Part shown: positions 1-6,942 of the stretch, piece by piece
How the letters are laid out: each line of letters starts with the position of its first letter
How positions within the stretch are numbered: position 1 is the stretch's first letter
Assembly: GCA_963546405.1 (NCBI GenBank)
Contig: CAUUNL010000063.1
Span: 1 to 9,267, forward strand
DNA from: Abiotrophia defectiva_A
GTDB lineage: Bacteria; Bacillota; Bacilli; Lactobacillales; Aerococcaceae
Length of the DNA stretch: 9,267 nt
Direction of reading: 5' to 3'
Notes under the pieces: model-generated
Seen by the model: only the letters and a program-made list of their open reading frames with translations
The model's database searches: none
What the model was told of the DNA's origin: nothing
Translations under genes and position numbers: made by a program

Positions 1-39
1 TTTATTTATTGATAATTAAAACAATCTACTACATATAAC

Positions 40-69
40 ATTATAGCACAAATTTTAGCGATAAGTCAA
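40..69 (-). promoter_or_regulatory. Candidate promoter reading left out of the window
   Basis: On the minus strand, TTGACT (69 to 64, five of six matches to the -35 consensus) lies 18 bp before a perfect TATAAT (45 to 40), which also carries the extended -10 TGC. The -35 box overlaps the last codons of trpS. No terminator is visible after trpS, so a gene beyond the left edge probably has this promoter in addition to read-through from trpS. The motif match is direct; activity is inferred. Confidence 0.55.
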
Positions 70-1050
70 GCCAATTGCCTTCTCCATCCGCGCTAGGACC
101 TTGTTAGCCTGTTCGTTGGCCTTCTTAGCTCCGTCGGCCAAGATGTCGTCTAGGGTGCTAGAAGTCAAGAGACGATGATATTCCGCTTGGATTGGCTCTA
201 GGGTCGCGATAATACTGTCGGCAATAGCCTGCTTAAAGGTCCCATAGCCAGCCTCATGATATTCAGCCACCAGAGAGTCGATGGAACGGCCAGAAAAAGC
301 AGAGAAAATATCCAGCAGGTTGCTGACAGCTGGTTGATTTTCACGGTCGTAATTGACTTGGCCAACCGAGTCGGTGACGGCACTCTTCATCTTCTTCAGG
401 ATGGTCTTAGGATCATCTAGGAGGGAGATGGTCGCCTTGGCGTTGGTATCGGACTTGCTCATCTTGCTGAATGGGTCCTGCAGACTCATGACCCGGCCAC
501 CGGATTTAGGGGTGATGATTTCAGGTTTGACTAGGAGCTCCTTGCCCTTGCCGTAGCGTTGGTTGAAGCGGTCCACATAGTTACGGGTTAACTCCAAATG
601 TTGCTTCTGGTCTTCGCCCACTGGTACATAGGCTGCGTCATAGAGAATAATGTCTGCAACCATTAAGGCAGGGTAGCAGAGCAAGCCGGCGTTGACACTT
701 TCTTGCTTGGTGGATTTATCTTTAAATTGGGTCATGCGTTCCAATTCGCCCAAGCCGGTCGTACAGAGAATCATCCAAGCCGCTTGCGTGTGGGCTGGGA
801 CATCAGACTGAACGAAAATGGTTGCCTTCTTAGGGTCAATCCCTAGGGCCAGATAGAGGGCAGCCAACTCGCGGGTTGTTTGGTGGAGCTTGGCTGGGTC
901 TTGGGGCACGGTAATAGCGTGCTGGTTGACGATACAGTAGGTAGCGTCATAGTCATCTTGTAATTCAACAAATTGGCGCATAGCCCCGACATAGTTCCCG
1001 ATGGTCGGAACCGAAGTGGGTTGAACGCCAGAAAAAATTTTTGCTTTCAT
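55..1050 (-). CDS. trpS: Tryptophanyl-tRNA synthetase (TrpRS)
   Basis: This is a class I aminoacyl-tRNA synthetase that charges tRNA-Trp with tryptophan using ATP, in the cytoplasm. The 331-residue product has the normal bacterial TrpRS length and aligns by eye along its whole length with Bacillus TrpRS. The HIGH-type signature is TIGN (residues 16-19), the conserved GEDQKQH stretch follows mid-protein, and KMSKS is at 196-200. I place the start at the ATG at 1050 (MKAKIFSGVQ), because GAGG lies 9 bases upstream and the family begins there; the in-frame ATG 15 bases earlier has no well-spaced ribosome binding site. It has its own promoter and only a leader of roughly 35 bases, so a tRNA-sensing T-box leader cannot fit. 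It is divergent from spxA. No frameshift or missing key residue is seen. Confidence 0.97.
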   Translation of the reverse strand: MKAKIFSGVQPTSVPTIGNYVGAMRQFVELQDDYDATYCIVNQHAITVPQDPAKLHQTTRELAALYLALGIDPKKATIFVQSDVPAHTQAAWMILCTTGLGELERMTQFKDKSTKQESVNAGLLCYPALMVADIILYDAAYVPVGEDQKQHLELTRNYVDRFNQRYGKGKELLVKPEIITPKSGGRVMSLQDPFSKMSKSDTNAKATISLLDDPKTILKKMKSAVTDSVGQVNYDRENQPAVSNLLDIFSAFSGRSIDSLVAEYHEAGYGTFKQAIADSIIATLEPIQAEYHRLLTSSTLDDILADGAKKANEQANKVLARMEKAIGLTYR

Positions 1051-1088
1051 CAAATCGAGCCTCATTCTCTCTTAGTTTCGCTACTATT

Positions 1089-1117
1089 ATTATAACGCAG
1101 TTTCACTTAATTGACAA
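1089..1117 (-). promoter_or_regulatory. trpS promoter
   Basis: On the minus strand, TTGTCA (1117 to 1112) and a perfect TATAAT (1094 to 1089) are separated by exactly 17 bp. The predicted transcript starts about 35 bases before the trpS ATG. No terminator hairpin or T-box sequence lies between promoter and start codon. Confidence 0.7.
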
Positions 1118-1217
1118 AAGCAATGTGGCGCCCACCCGGCAAAAGAAGGCAGAGGGGAGATTGAACAAGGACTTTTAAAGAATTCCCTAAGAGTATATGA
1201 ATTTTTTGTGAAGTTTT

Positions 1218-1233
1218 GTTTACAGCTGTGAAC
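1218..1233. promoter_or_regulatory. 16-bp dyad in the trpS-spxA intergenic region, possible operator
   Basis: GTTTACAGCTGTGAAC is an inverted repeat with one mismatched pair. Its core TACAGCTGTG matches nine of ten positions of the CopY-type copper operator (TACAnnTGTA), but no copper gene is nearby, so this resemblance may be chance. It lies about 70 bp before the spxA -10 box, where a redox or stress regulator could act. The palindrome is seen; any regulator is speculation. Confidence 0.25.
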
Positions 1234-1303
1234 TAATCTCGGTCTTAAGTATGATTTATTGTTAAATTTCAAAAAAAGTATAGTAATCAGGGGCTAGGGG
1301 TAG

Positions 1304-1309
1304 TATAAT
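1304..1309 (+). promoter_or_regulatory. spxA promoter, -10 box
   Basis: A perfect TATAAT lies 46 bases before the spxA start. The -35 region at the right distance (TAGTAA, 1281-1286) is poor, so the promoter may depend on an activator or alternative contacts. The flank TAGTATAAT is shared with the mecA promoter. Confidence 0.5.
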
Positions 1310-1355
1310 AGCAGAGTAGTAATCGTAGTGGTTATTGAAAAAAGGAGTGATTAGT

Positions 1356-1754
1356 TTGGTAACGTTATATACGACCCCAAGTTGTACTTCATGCCGTAAG
1401 GCCCGCGCCTGGTTGGAAGAACATCAAATTCCCTACACAGAACGTAATATCTTTTCGGAACCACTGTCTCTACAAGAAATTAAAGATATTTTACGTATGA
1501 CAGAAGAAGGGACAGAAGATATCGTCTCAACCCGTTCCAAAGCATATTCAGACTTAAATATTGAAATTAGCGAAATATCCTTGAATGACTTTTATCGCAT
1601 TGTGCAAGAGCAACCAGGTCTCTTGCGTCGTCCAATCATGATTGACGAGAAACGCCTGCAAATCGGCTTCAATGAAGATGAAATTCGTCGTTTCTTGCCA
1701 CGCGAAGTGCGTGCCTTGGAATTGCGTAAGGTGCAAGCCTTAGTCAATGAGTAA
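1356..1754 (+). CDS. spxA: Transcriptional regulator Spx
   Basis: Spx is an ArsC-fold protein that binds the RNA polymerase alpha C-terminal domain and redirects transcription under disulfide and envelope stress; it is normally degraded by ClpXP. The product is 132 residues, against 131 in B. subtilis. The redox switch is present as Cys10-Thr-Ser-Cys13. Gly52, important for alpha contact, and the RPI segment with Arg92 are also kept. I choose the TTG at 1356, giving MVTLYTTPSC as in other Spx proteins, because AAAGGAG (1341-1347) sits 8 bases upstream; an upstream in-frame TTG at 1335 would overlap that ribosome binding site. It has its own -10 box and is followed by a terminator, then mecA. 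Lactobacillales often carry two spx paralogues; which one this is cannot be decided from the window. Confidence 0.95.
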   Translation: MVTLYTTPSCTSCRKARAWLEEHQIPYTERNIFSEPLSLQEIKDILRMTEEGTEDIVSTRSKAYSDLNIEISEISLNDFYRIVQEQPGLLRRPIMIDEKRLQIGFNEDEIRRFLPREVRALELRKVQALVNE

Positions 1755-1766
1755 TGAATAGAGTCT

Positions 1767-1806
1767 AGGTGAGGCCGGAACCTTGTTTCTGCCTCGCCTT
1801 TCTTTT
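1767..1806 (+). terminator. Rho-independent terminator after spxA
   Basis: AGGTGAGGC (1767-1775) pairs with GCCTCGCCT (1791-1799) with one G-U pair, and a T-rich tract follows. The loop can pair partly, lengthening the stem. It separates spxA from mecA. Confidence 0.8.
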
Positions 1807-1851
1807 CCCTTAGAACAATACATTAGGATAGCGTCTTGGCCTAAAGTTTAG

Positions 1852-1857
1852 TATAAT
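1852..1857 (+). promoter_or_regulatory. mecA promoter, -10 box
   Basis: A perfect TATAAT lies 23 bases before the mecA ATG, downstream of the spxA terminator. No good -35 box is seen at 16-18 bp. The shared TTAGTATAAT/GTAGTATAAT context with spxA suggests both promoters rely mainly on the -10 element. Confidence 0.5.
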
Positions 1858-1880
1858 GAAGAAATAGAGGAGGTGTTACT

Positions 1881-2594
1881 ATGGAAATGGAACGTATCAA
1901 TGAGGATACAATCAAAGTCTTGATTATGCCGGAAGATCTGGAAGAACGAGGGATTAACTTCCTAGAACTAATCAGCAACCATGCCCGCATTGAGCAATTC
2001 TTCTACTCCATCCTGGAAGAGGTGGACGTAGAGAACCAATTCGCGGAATCTGATTCCGTCACTTTCCATGTCATCCCATCCGATCGAGGCCTCGAACTCT
2101 ACATTAGCCGTAGCAGTGGTAATGGCCTAGAAGATTTGCTGGAGAACGAAGTCCTCAAACGTCTCTTGGACCGCCGTAAATCCGCCCTAAAAGATAAGCA
2201 ACAAGCCCAAGATCAAGAAGATCTCAGCGTCAATGAGAAGCTAGAAGTCCTAGAAGGCTTGACCAAGGAGATTGAAGCCGAGATTGAGCAGGCCCAGGAT
2301 CAGGAAGAACCTGTAGGACCCGAGATTGTCTGCTTCGATAGCTTGGATGATTTCCTCAAGTTGGCACGTCAACTACGGGACTTCCCGGTTGAAAACAGCC
2401 TCTATCGCTATCATGACGCCTACTACCTAGTCTTGAGCGATGTGATTGGTGATTATGAGCCAGACGGTCTCTACCAACAATTCCTCTTCATGCTGGAATT
2501 TGGGGAAGAAGCCACCGTCAAGGAAGCGATTCTGAAGGAACACGGGGAACTCTTGCAAGCGGGAGATGCCTTAGAATTCTTCGCACAATTTTAA
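1881..2594 (+). CDS. mecA: Adaptor protein MecA
   Basis: MecA is a cytoplasmic adaptor that brings substrates to the ClpC (HSP100) unfoldase of the ClpCP protease; in B. subtilis it targets the competence factor ComK. The N-terminal residues MEMERINEDTIKVLI match the substrate-binding domain (about 1-85). A charged, Gln/Glu-rich linker (about 105-148) contains AQDQE twice and is probably helical. The C-terminal Clp-binding domain (about 150-237) carries the family pattern of an aromatic, Tyr-rich strand region (SLYRYHDAYYLVLS). The 237-residue length is typical. The ribosome binding site AGGAGG (1868-1873) is 7 bases from the ATG. In many relatives the competence gene coiA and the peptidase gene pepF follow; here they do not. 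A terminator ends the unit directly after the gene. Confidence 0.93.
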   Translation: MEMERINEDTIKVLIMPEDLEERGINFLELISNHARIEQFFYSILEEVDVENQFAESDSVTFHVIPSDRGLELYISRSSGNGLEDLLENEVLKRLLDRRKSALKDKQQAQDQEDLSVNEKLEVLEGLTKEIEAEIEQAQDQEEPVGPEIVCFDSLDDFLKLARQLRDFPVENSLYRYHDAYYLVLSDVIGDYEPDGLYQQFLFMLEFGEEATVKEAILKEHGELLQAGDALEFFAQF

Positions 2595-2602
2595 GATGGA
2601 CG

Positions 2603-2637
2603 GCCGTCGACAGGATTTACCTGTGGACGGCTTTTTT
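2603..2637 (+). terminator. Rho-independent terminator after mecA
   Basis: GCCGTCGACAGG (2603-2614) pairs with CCTGTGGACGGC (2620-2631) with one mismatch around a 5-base loop, followed by six T residues (2632-2637). It starts 9 bases after the mecA stop codon. Confidence 0.92.
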
Positions 2638-2661
2638 GTGGTCGCTTACGGGCTATGGATA

Positions 2662-2670
2662 TGTTAAAAT
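2662..2670 (+). promoter_or_regulatory. Extended -10 promoter of the ATPase operon
   Basis: TGTTAAAAT is an extended -10 element (TGn plus TAAAAT) 64 bases before the ATPase start and just after the mecA terminator. No convincing -35 box was found at 16-18 bp. Its location right after a terminator and before four co-oriented genes supports it. Confidence 0.45.
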
Positions 2671-2734
2671 AAGAGTAGAATGGGCAACTGGGCGAAGACT
2701 GTCCAGTGTCATCAAGAAAAAAGGGGGAAAGAGC

Positions 2735-4228
2735 ATGACTTCAGTCATCACCTTCGGGCAGGGAGCGCAGCCAGCGCAACTTCGCCTTGATAAATTAAAC
2801 CGTCACGGCATTATCGCCGGTGCGACAGGGACCGGTAAGACCGTGACCCTTAAGGTCTTGGCCGAATTGCTAAGCCAAGAAGGCATTCCAGTCGTCCTCT
2901 CTGATATCAAGGGGGACCTCATGTCCTTGGCTCAAGCCAACAATACAGACGTCAGCGAGCGTCTGGCTCAGACAGGTCGTGAGAACTATGAACCAAGTTC
3001 TTATCCTGTACAACTTTGGGATGTCAAAGGCGAGAACGGGACGCCTTTGCGTTTGACCGTCTCCGATATGGGGCCTGTCATGTTAACCCGTCTCTTGGGC
3101 CTCAATGAAACCCAAGAATCCATTCTCAACGTGGTCTTCGATGTGGCCGATAAGCAAGGTCTCTTGCTGATTGACCTCATGGACTTGCGGGCTATGCTTA
3201 ACTATGTGGCCGCTCATGCTGGCGAATTAAGCCAACATTACGGTAACATTCCAGCGCGTTCAGTTGGGGCGATTTTACGCTCTCTAGTTATTTTAGAGCA
3301 ACAAGGGGCTGCCAAGTTCTTCGGTGAGCCAAGCTTAGAGATTGCCGACCTCATGCGCCAAGACAGCGATGGCCGTGGGATTGTCAACATCCTCAACGCG
3401 GAACAGCTCTTCAACCAGCCAACCTTGTATGCGACTGTGCTTTTGGCCCTCTTGGCCGAGCTCTATGAGAACCTACCGGAAGTCGGGGACTTGGATAAAC
3501 CTAAGTTGGTCTTCTTCTTCGATGAAGCCCACGCCCTCTTCAAGGATGCACCGGCTGTCTTATTAGAGAAGATTGAACTCATTGTCCGCTTGGTTCGGTC
3601 CAAAGGGGTCGGGGTTTACTTCATTACCCAAAACCCAACCGATATTCCGGACAAGGTAGCTAGCCAATTGGCTAACCGCATCCAGCATGGTTTACGGGCC
3701 TTTACACCTAAGGAGCTCAAAACCGTTAAAACGGTAGCGGACACCTTCCGTCAAGAAGCCAACCAAGACCTAGCCAAGGTCATTCAAGAACTGAAGGTAG
3801 GGGAAGCTGTTGTGTCTACCCTGACCGAAGATGGTAGTCCAAGCCTAGCTGACCGGGTACTCATTTACCCACCGCAAAGTCTCTTAGGGACCATTGACCC
3901 AACTGTTAAGGCCAGCCTGATGAATAGCTCACCATTGGATGACAAGTATGGTGAAGCCATTGACCGTGAGAGTGCCCATGAAGTCATTCTCAAACAAACC
4001 CAAGAACAGGAAGCGGCCCTCCTAGCAGCCGCTCAAGCCGCAGAGGCAGCAGAAGTAGAAGAAGAGGAGGATGAAGACGTGGCAAAAACTAGCAAGAAAT
4101 CAACTAGCACTGGTGGTCGCAAGACAGACAATCTCTTGGATCGTTTCATGAAGAACGTAGTCGGCCAAGTGGGTCGTGAAGTCGGCCGTGTGGTATCCCG
4201 CGGGATTACCGGTATGTTCAAGAAGTAA
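2735..4228 (+). CDS. HerA-like ATPase, DUF853/YjgR family
   Basis: This is a P-loop ATPase of the HerA/FtsK superfamily, DUF853 branch, resembling E. coli YjgR. Members are annotated as helicase HerA-like, but their cellular role is not established. The 497-residue protein has Walker A GATGTGKT (29-36), a Walker B/DEAH-like FFFDEAH with Asp263 and Glu264, and a sensor-like TQNPTDIP (298-305). Near the C-terminus is an Ala/Glu-rich, low-complexity stretch, then a basic, Gly/Val-rich tail (GREVGRVVSRGITGMFKK) that recalls the end of YjgR. The start is the ATG at 2735, 7 bases after AGGGGG (2722-2727); an open frame continues upstream to 2636 but crosses the mecA terminator. No signal peptide or membrane helix is seen. 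No NurA nuclease gene, the archaeal HerA partner, is adjacent. It heads a probable four-gene operon. Confidence 0.88.
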   Translation: MTSVITFGQGAQPAQLRLDKLNRHGIIAGATGTGKTVTLKVLAELLSQEGIPVVLSDIKGDLMSLAQANNTDVSERLAQTGRENYEPSSYPVQLWDVKGENGTPLRLTVSDMGPVMLTRLLGLNETQESILNVVFDVADKQGLLLIDLMDLRAMLNYVAAHAGELSQHYGNIPARSVGAILRSLVILEQQGAAKFFGEPSLEIADLMRQDSDGRGIVNILNAEQLFNQPTLYATVLLALLAELYENLPEVGDLDKPKLVFFFDEAHALFKDAPAVLLEKIELIVRLVRSKGVGVYFITQNPTDIPDKVASQLANRIQHGLRAFTPKELKTVKTVADTFRQEANQDLAKVIQELKVGEAVVSTLTEDGSPSLADRVLIYPPQSLLGTIDPTVKASLMNSSPLDDKYGEAIDRESAHEVILKQTQEQEAALLAAAQAAEAAEVEEEEDEDVAKTSKKSTSTGGRKTDNLLDRFMKNVVGQVGREVGRVVSRGITGMFKK

Positions 4229-4272
4229 GACCTTGTCCTATTCCTACGCCAGCCAATAAAGGAGTCGCTATC

Positions 4273-5196
4273 ATGGAAACCTTATGTCTTGGTCGTCACT
4301 TAGCCGGAGCCAGTCGCATCGCCCTAGGCTGTATGCGCATGGCCTCTCATTCGCTACAAGAAGCTAGCCAGGTCCTGGAGACCGCCCGCCAGGTCGGCAT
4401 TAATTTCTTCGATCATGCCGATATCTATGGCCGGGGCGAGTCGGAAGTCCGCTTTGCGCAAGCTGTCAAGGAACTAGGCATTCCGCGTGATCAGCTGCTA
4501 ATCCAGTCCAAATGCGGGATTCGTCTGCCAGAAGGGTATTTTGACTTTTCCAGCCAGCATATTCTGGATTCGGTGGACGGCATTCTCAAACGCCTCAAGA
4601 CCGACTATCTGGATGTCTTGCTCCTACATCGGCCCGATGCCCTTATGGAGCCGGACCAGGTGGCAGCCGCCTTCGATCGCTTGCATGCAGCCGGTAAGGT
4701 GCGTTATTTCGGCGTTAGCAATCAGAACCCTTATCAAATAGAGCTACTGCAGGCCAGTCTAAGCCAGCCCCTCATTATTAATCAATTGCAGTTGGGGCCT
4801 GCCCACACCCCCATGATTGATGCCGGCCTCAATGTTAATATGCGAGAAGTCGCAGGCATTAACCGGGATGGGGGCATTCTGGACTATTGTCGCCTCAAGG
4901 GCATGACCATCCAACCATGGTCGCCCTTCCAGGTAGACTTGCATCAAGGCGTCTTCATGACCCATCCTGACTATCAGCTCTTGACCGAGACCTTAAGTCA
5001 GGGCGCTAAGCAACATGGTGTGGCCTTCGAAGCCATGGTCATTGCCTGGCTCTTGCGCCATCCGGCAGGCTTCCAACCCATTGTGGGGACCATGAGCCCA
5101 AAACGGATTGAAGCGCTTGCTCAGGCTGAACGTGTGCAAATGACTCGCCAAGAATGGTATGACATCTACAAGAGTGCAGGCAATCGCCTCCCTTAA
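4273..5196 (+). CDS. Aldo/keto reductase, YdhF-like
   Basis: This is an NAD(P)H-dependent oxidoreductase of the aldo/keto reductase superfamily, cytoplasmic, with a predicted (beta/alpha)8 barrel. The 307-residue protein resembles E. coli YdhF over its full length. The catalytic tetrad is visible: Asp47 and Tyr52 in FDHADIYG, Lys80 in QSKCG and His119 in LLLHRPD. GKVRYFGVSN and the C-terminal IVGTMSPKRIEA, which contacts the cofactor phosphate region, are also family signatures. AAGGAG (4259-4264) lies 8 bases before the ATG. It starts 44 bases after the ATPase stop with no terminator between, and 25 bases before the HAD gene, so co-transcription is likely. The natural substrate cannot be read from the sequence. 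Confidence 0.92.
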   Translation: METLCLGRHLAGASRIALGCMRMASHSLQEASQVLETARQVGINFFDHADIYGRGESEVRFAQAVKELGIPRDQLLIQSKCGIRLPEGYFDFSSQHILDSVDGILKRLKTDYLDVLLLHRPDALMEPDQVAAAFDRLHAAGKVRYFGVSNQNPYQIELLQASLSQPLIINQLQLGPAHTPMIDAGLNVNMREVAGINRDGGILDYCRLKGMTIQPWSPFQVDLHQGVFMTHPDYQLLTETLSQGAKQHGVAFEAMVIAWLLRHPAGFQPIVGTMSPKRIEALAQAERVQMTRQEWYDIYKSAGNRLP

Positions 5197-5221
5197 TCAA
5201 GTATGAAGGAGACAAGAATCA

Positions 5222-6055
5222 ATGAAATTAATCGCCATTGATATGGACGGTACCCTCTTAAGAGGGGACAAGTCCTTTGATTTGGAGCGCTTCGAGCGGG
5301 CAGTTCATGCCCTTAAGGAAGCCGGAACCCGTGTCTGTATTGCTTCAGGCAATAGCTATCCTAAGTTGCGTGGCTATTTTGATGACCAATTACGTCAGGA
5401 ACTGCTCTTTGCCTCGACTAACGGCAATGCCATTATGGTAGAAGAGCAAGGCCTCCATTATAGCGCCTTGGACTATGACACGACCGAAGCCATTATTGAC
5501 TTCCTCAATGAGTTCTCAGATTTCTTCTGTCTGGTCATGACCGACCGAGGCTCCTATGCCGTGACCCAAGATCAGGATGCCTTGGATCATTTCCGTCTCT
5601 ACCATCCGCATATTGATCATTTGGTTAATTTCCGTGACCTCAATCCAGAAGAAGCTATTCTTCAACTATCAGTCATGAGTAAACGGAGTGTAGCTGATAA
5701 TAAGGTCATGACGCGGATTCTCAATGAACGTTTCCCAGAGGGGCATGCGGTGACTAGTGGGGGTCGCTGGATTGATGTCTTCAGTCCCCAAGGGGGCAAG
5801 GGCAAGGCCATTCGCTACCTGCAAGACTATCTGCAGACGGATGCCAGCCAGACCATGGCCTTCGGTGATAGCCTCAATGACCAGACCATGATGGAAGTGG
5901 TCGATTATAGCCTAGCCATGGGCAACGCCGATCCAGATTTATTGGCTATCTGCCGTTATCAAATTGGCGATAATGAATCGCAAGCAGTGATTGATATCCT
6001 GGAAGCCCTAGTGGCCGACCCAAGCGCGGCCTTCCTGGCCCAATATCGTCGCTAA
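5222..6055 (+). CDS. Cof-type HAD-IIB family phosphatase
   Basis: This is a magnesium-dependent phosphohydrolase of the haloacid dehalogenase superfamily, Cof subfamily, typically acting on sugar phosphates, nucleotides or similar small metabolites. The 277-residue length is normal. Motif I is DMDGT with nucleophile Asp7 and acid/base Asp9; motif II is Ser42 in IASGN; motif III is Lys193 in GGKGKAI; motif IV is GDSLND (215-220). The region between motifs II and III (about 85-185) is the IIB cap domain that sets substrate choice. AAGGAG (5206-5211) lies 10 bases before the ATG. It is spaced 25 bases from the aldo/keto reductase and 16 bases from the following gene, consistent with one transcript. 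The substrate is unknown. Confidence 0.93.
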   Translation: MKLIAIDMDGTLLRGDKSFDLERFERAVHALKEAGTRVCIASGNSYPKLRGYFDDQLRQELLFASTNGNAIMVEEQGLHYSALDYDTTEAIIDFLNEFSDFFCLVMTDRGSYAVTQDQDALDHFRLYHPHIDHLVNFRDLNPEEAILQLSVMSKRSVADNKVMTRILNERFPEGHAVTSGGRWIDVFSPQGGKGKAIRYLQDYLQTDASQTMAFGDSLNDQTMMEVVDYSLAMGNADPDLLAICRYQIGDNESQAVIDILEALVADPSAAFLAQYRR

Positions 6056-6071
6056 GTAAAGGAGCAAGACC

Positions 6072-6422
6072 GTGTCCAAAAAGCCAAGCAAAAGAAAGCA
6101 AAAAGCCCACAAGGAGCAAGCCCAAGACGACTTGGTGCAGGTTGACGCCTTTATGATTCCGGCGCCCTTTGCTGCCATGTATCAAGTCCTACGGGAAGCC
6201 GTGGCCGAGGATTTGTTGGCGCTCTTGAGCCAGGAATTCGCCCGGGTGGCTCGGGTCTCGGACAATGAGGAAGAAGGGGAGGCAGTGGTCGCCTATGATG
6301 CGGCCGACGTCGAACAGCTACGGATTTACCTCAATCCTAGCAATATTTCTCAGGCCCAGAAGGCGCGGGACAAGCATCAATTGGATAAATTTGTGGACCA
6401 TCTCCGCCAGACGGAGGGGTAA
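6072..6422 (+). CDS. Small hypothetical protein, lysine-rich N-terminus
   Basis: I do not recognise this 116-residue protein. It starts at a GTG with AAAGGAG (6058-6064) 7 bases upstream, and an intact frame ends just before a strong terminator, so it is very probably a real last gene of the operon. The first 20 residues are rich in Lys, Gln and Ser (MSKKPSKRKQKAHKEQAQ), and look disordered and suited to nucleic-acid or membrane-surface contact. The middle is predicted helical and acidic, with an EEEGE run, and the end is again charged (KARDKHQLDKFVDHLRQ). There is no signal peptide, membrane segment or cysteine. Position after the HAD gene suggests shared expression, but gives no function. 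Confidence 0.8.
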   Translation: MSKKPSKRKQKAHKEQAQDDLVQVDAFMIPAPFAAMYQVLREAVAEDLLALLSQEFARVARVSDNEEEGEAVVAYDAADVEQLRIYLNPSNISQAQKARDKHQLDKFVDHLRQTEG

Positions 6423-6427
6423 TATAG

Positions 6428-6459
6428 AAAGGGTGGGAAAAGAATTTCCCACCCTTTTT
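6428..6459 (+). terminator. Rho-independent terminator closing the four-gene operon
   Basis: AAAGGGTGGGAAA (6428-6440) and TTTCCCACCCTTT (6445-6457) form a perfect 13-bp stem with an AGAA loop and a T tract to 6459. It begins 6 bases after the last stop codon. Repeat copy A starts 16 bases downstream. Confidence 0.95.
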
Positions 6460-6475
6460 ATCTGTGTCCGGGAGC

Positions 6476-6662
6476 GTGTGAGGCCAGCCCCACTCGAGCC
6501 AAAAGATGGGCTTGTGGTGGGACCGGCTGCAGCCAGCCTGCGGCTGTCTTCCGCCTTGCCTCGCTATCGAAGGGCTAGCTCACTAGCGTTCCAAGCCCTT
6601 CTGATACGCGAGGCATCCTCTGCACCACAAGCCCGTTTTTGGACGTGGTGCTGGGCTCCCAC
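6476..6662 (+). repeat. Palindromic repeat element, copy A
   Basis: The termini are GTGTGAGGCCAGCCCCAC on the left and GTGGTGCTGGGCTCCCAC on the right, an imperfect 18-bp inverted repeat. Inside is a second hairpin, GCCTCGC with GCGAGGC, extended by GAAGGGCT with AGCCCTTC. A one-base deletion and substitutions in the right arm (GCCCGTTTTTGG against GCACCGCTTTTGG in B) slightly weaken the outer stem. Confidence 0.9.
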
Positions 6663-6708
6663 TGGACTACGAAAGGGGATAGAGACGAAGTTGAAGGTGT
6701 CTAAATGC

Positions 6709-6896
6709 GTGTGAGCCCAGCACCACTCGAGCCAAAAGACGGGCTTGTGGTGGGACCGGCTGCAGCCAGCCTACGGCTGTCTTCCGCCTTGCCTCGCTAT
6801 CGAAGGGCTAGGTCACTAGCGTTCCAAGCCCTTCTGATACGCGAGGCATCCTCTGCACCACAAGCACCGCTTTTGGCCGTGGTGCTGGGCTCCCAC
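6709..6896 (+). repeat. Palindromic repeat element, copy B (best-preserved in the array)
   Basis: The terminal inverted repeats GTGTGAGCCCAGCACCAC and GTGGTGCTGGGCTCCCAC differ at one position. Pairing continues inward: GCCAAAAGACGGGCTTGTGG pairs with CCACAAGCACCGCTTTTGGC with single-base bulges, giving a closing stem of about 40 bp. The interior holds a short CAGCC-TAC-GGCTG hairpin and a longer hairpin spanning about 6790-6848. Together this is a three-way-junction shape. Confidence 0.92.
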
Positions 6897-6942
6897 TGGA
6901 CTACGAAAGGGGATAGAGACAAAGTTGAAGGTGTCCAAAGGT

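Noticed and set aside
1335..1355. Upstream TTG start for spxA
   Set aside because: It lies before the AAAGGAG that serves the TTG at 1356, and Spx proteins start at MVTLYT.
2636..2734. N-terminal extension of the HerA-like ATPase
   Set aside because: It would begin in the T tract of the mecA terminator and before the promoter; the ATG at 2735 has the good ribosome binding site and family-like start.
6265..6714. A 149-codon frame starting inside the small hypothetical gene and running into repeat copy A
   Set aside because: It overlaps a well-supported gene in another frame, crosses a strong terminator, and has no ribosome binding site of its own.
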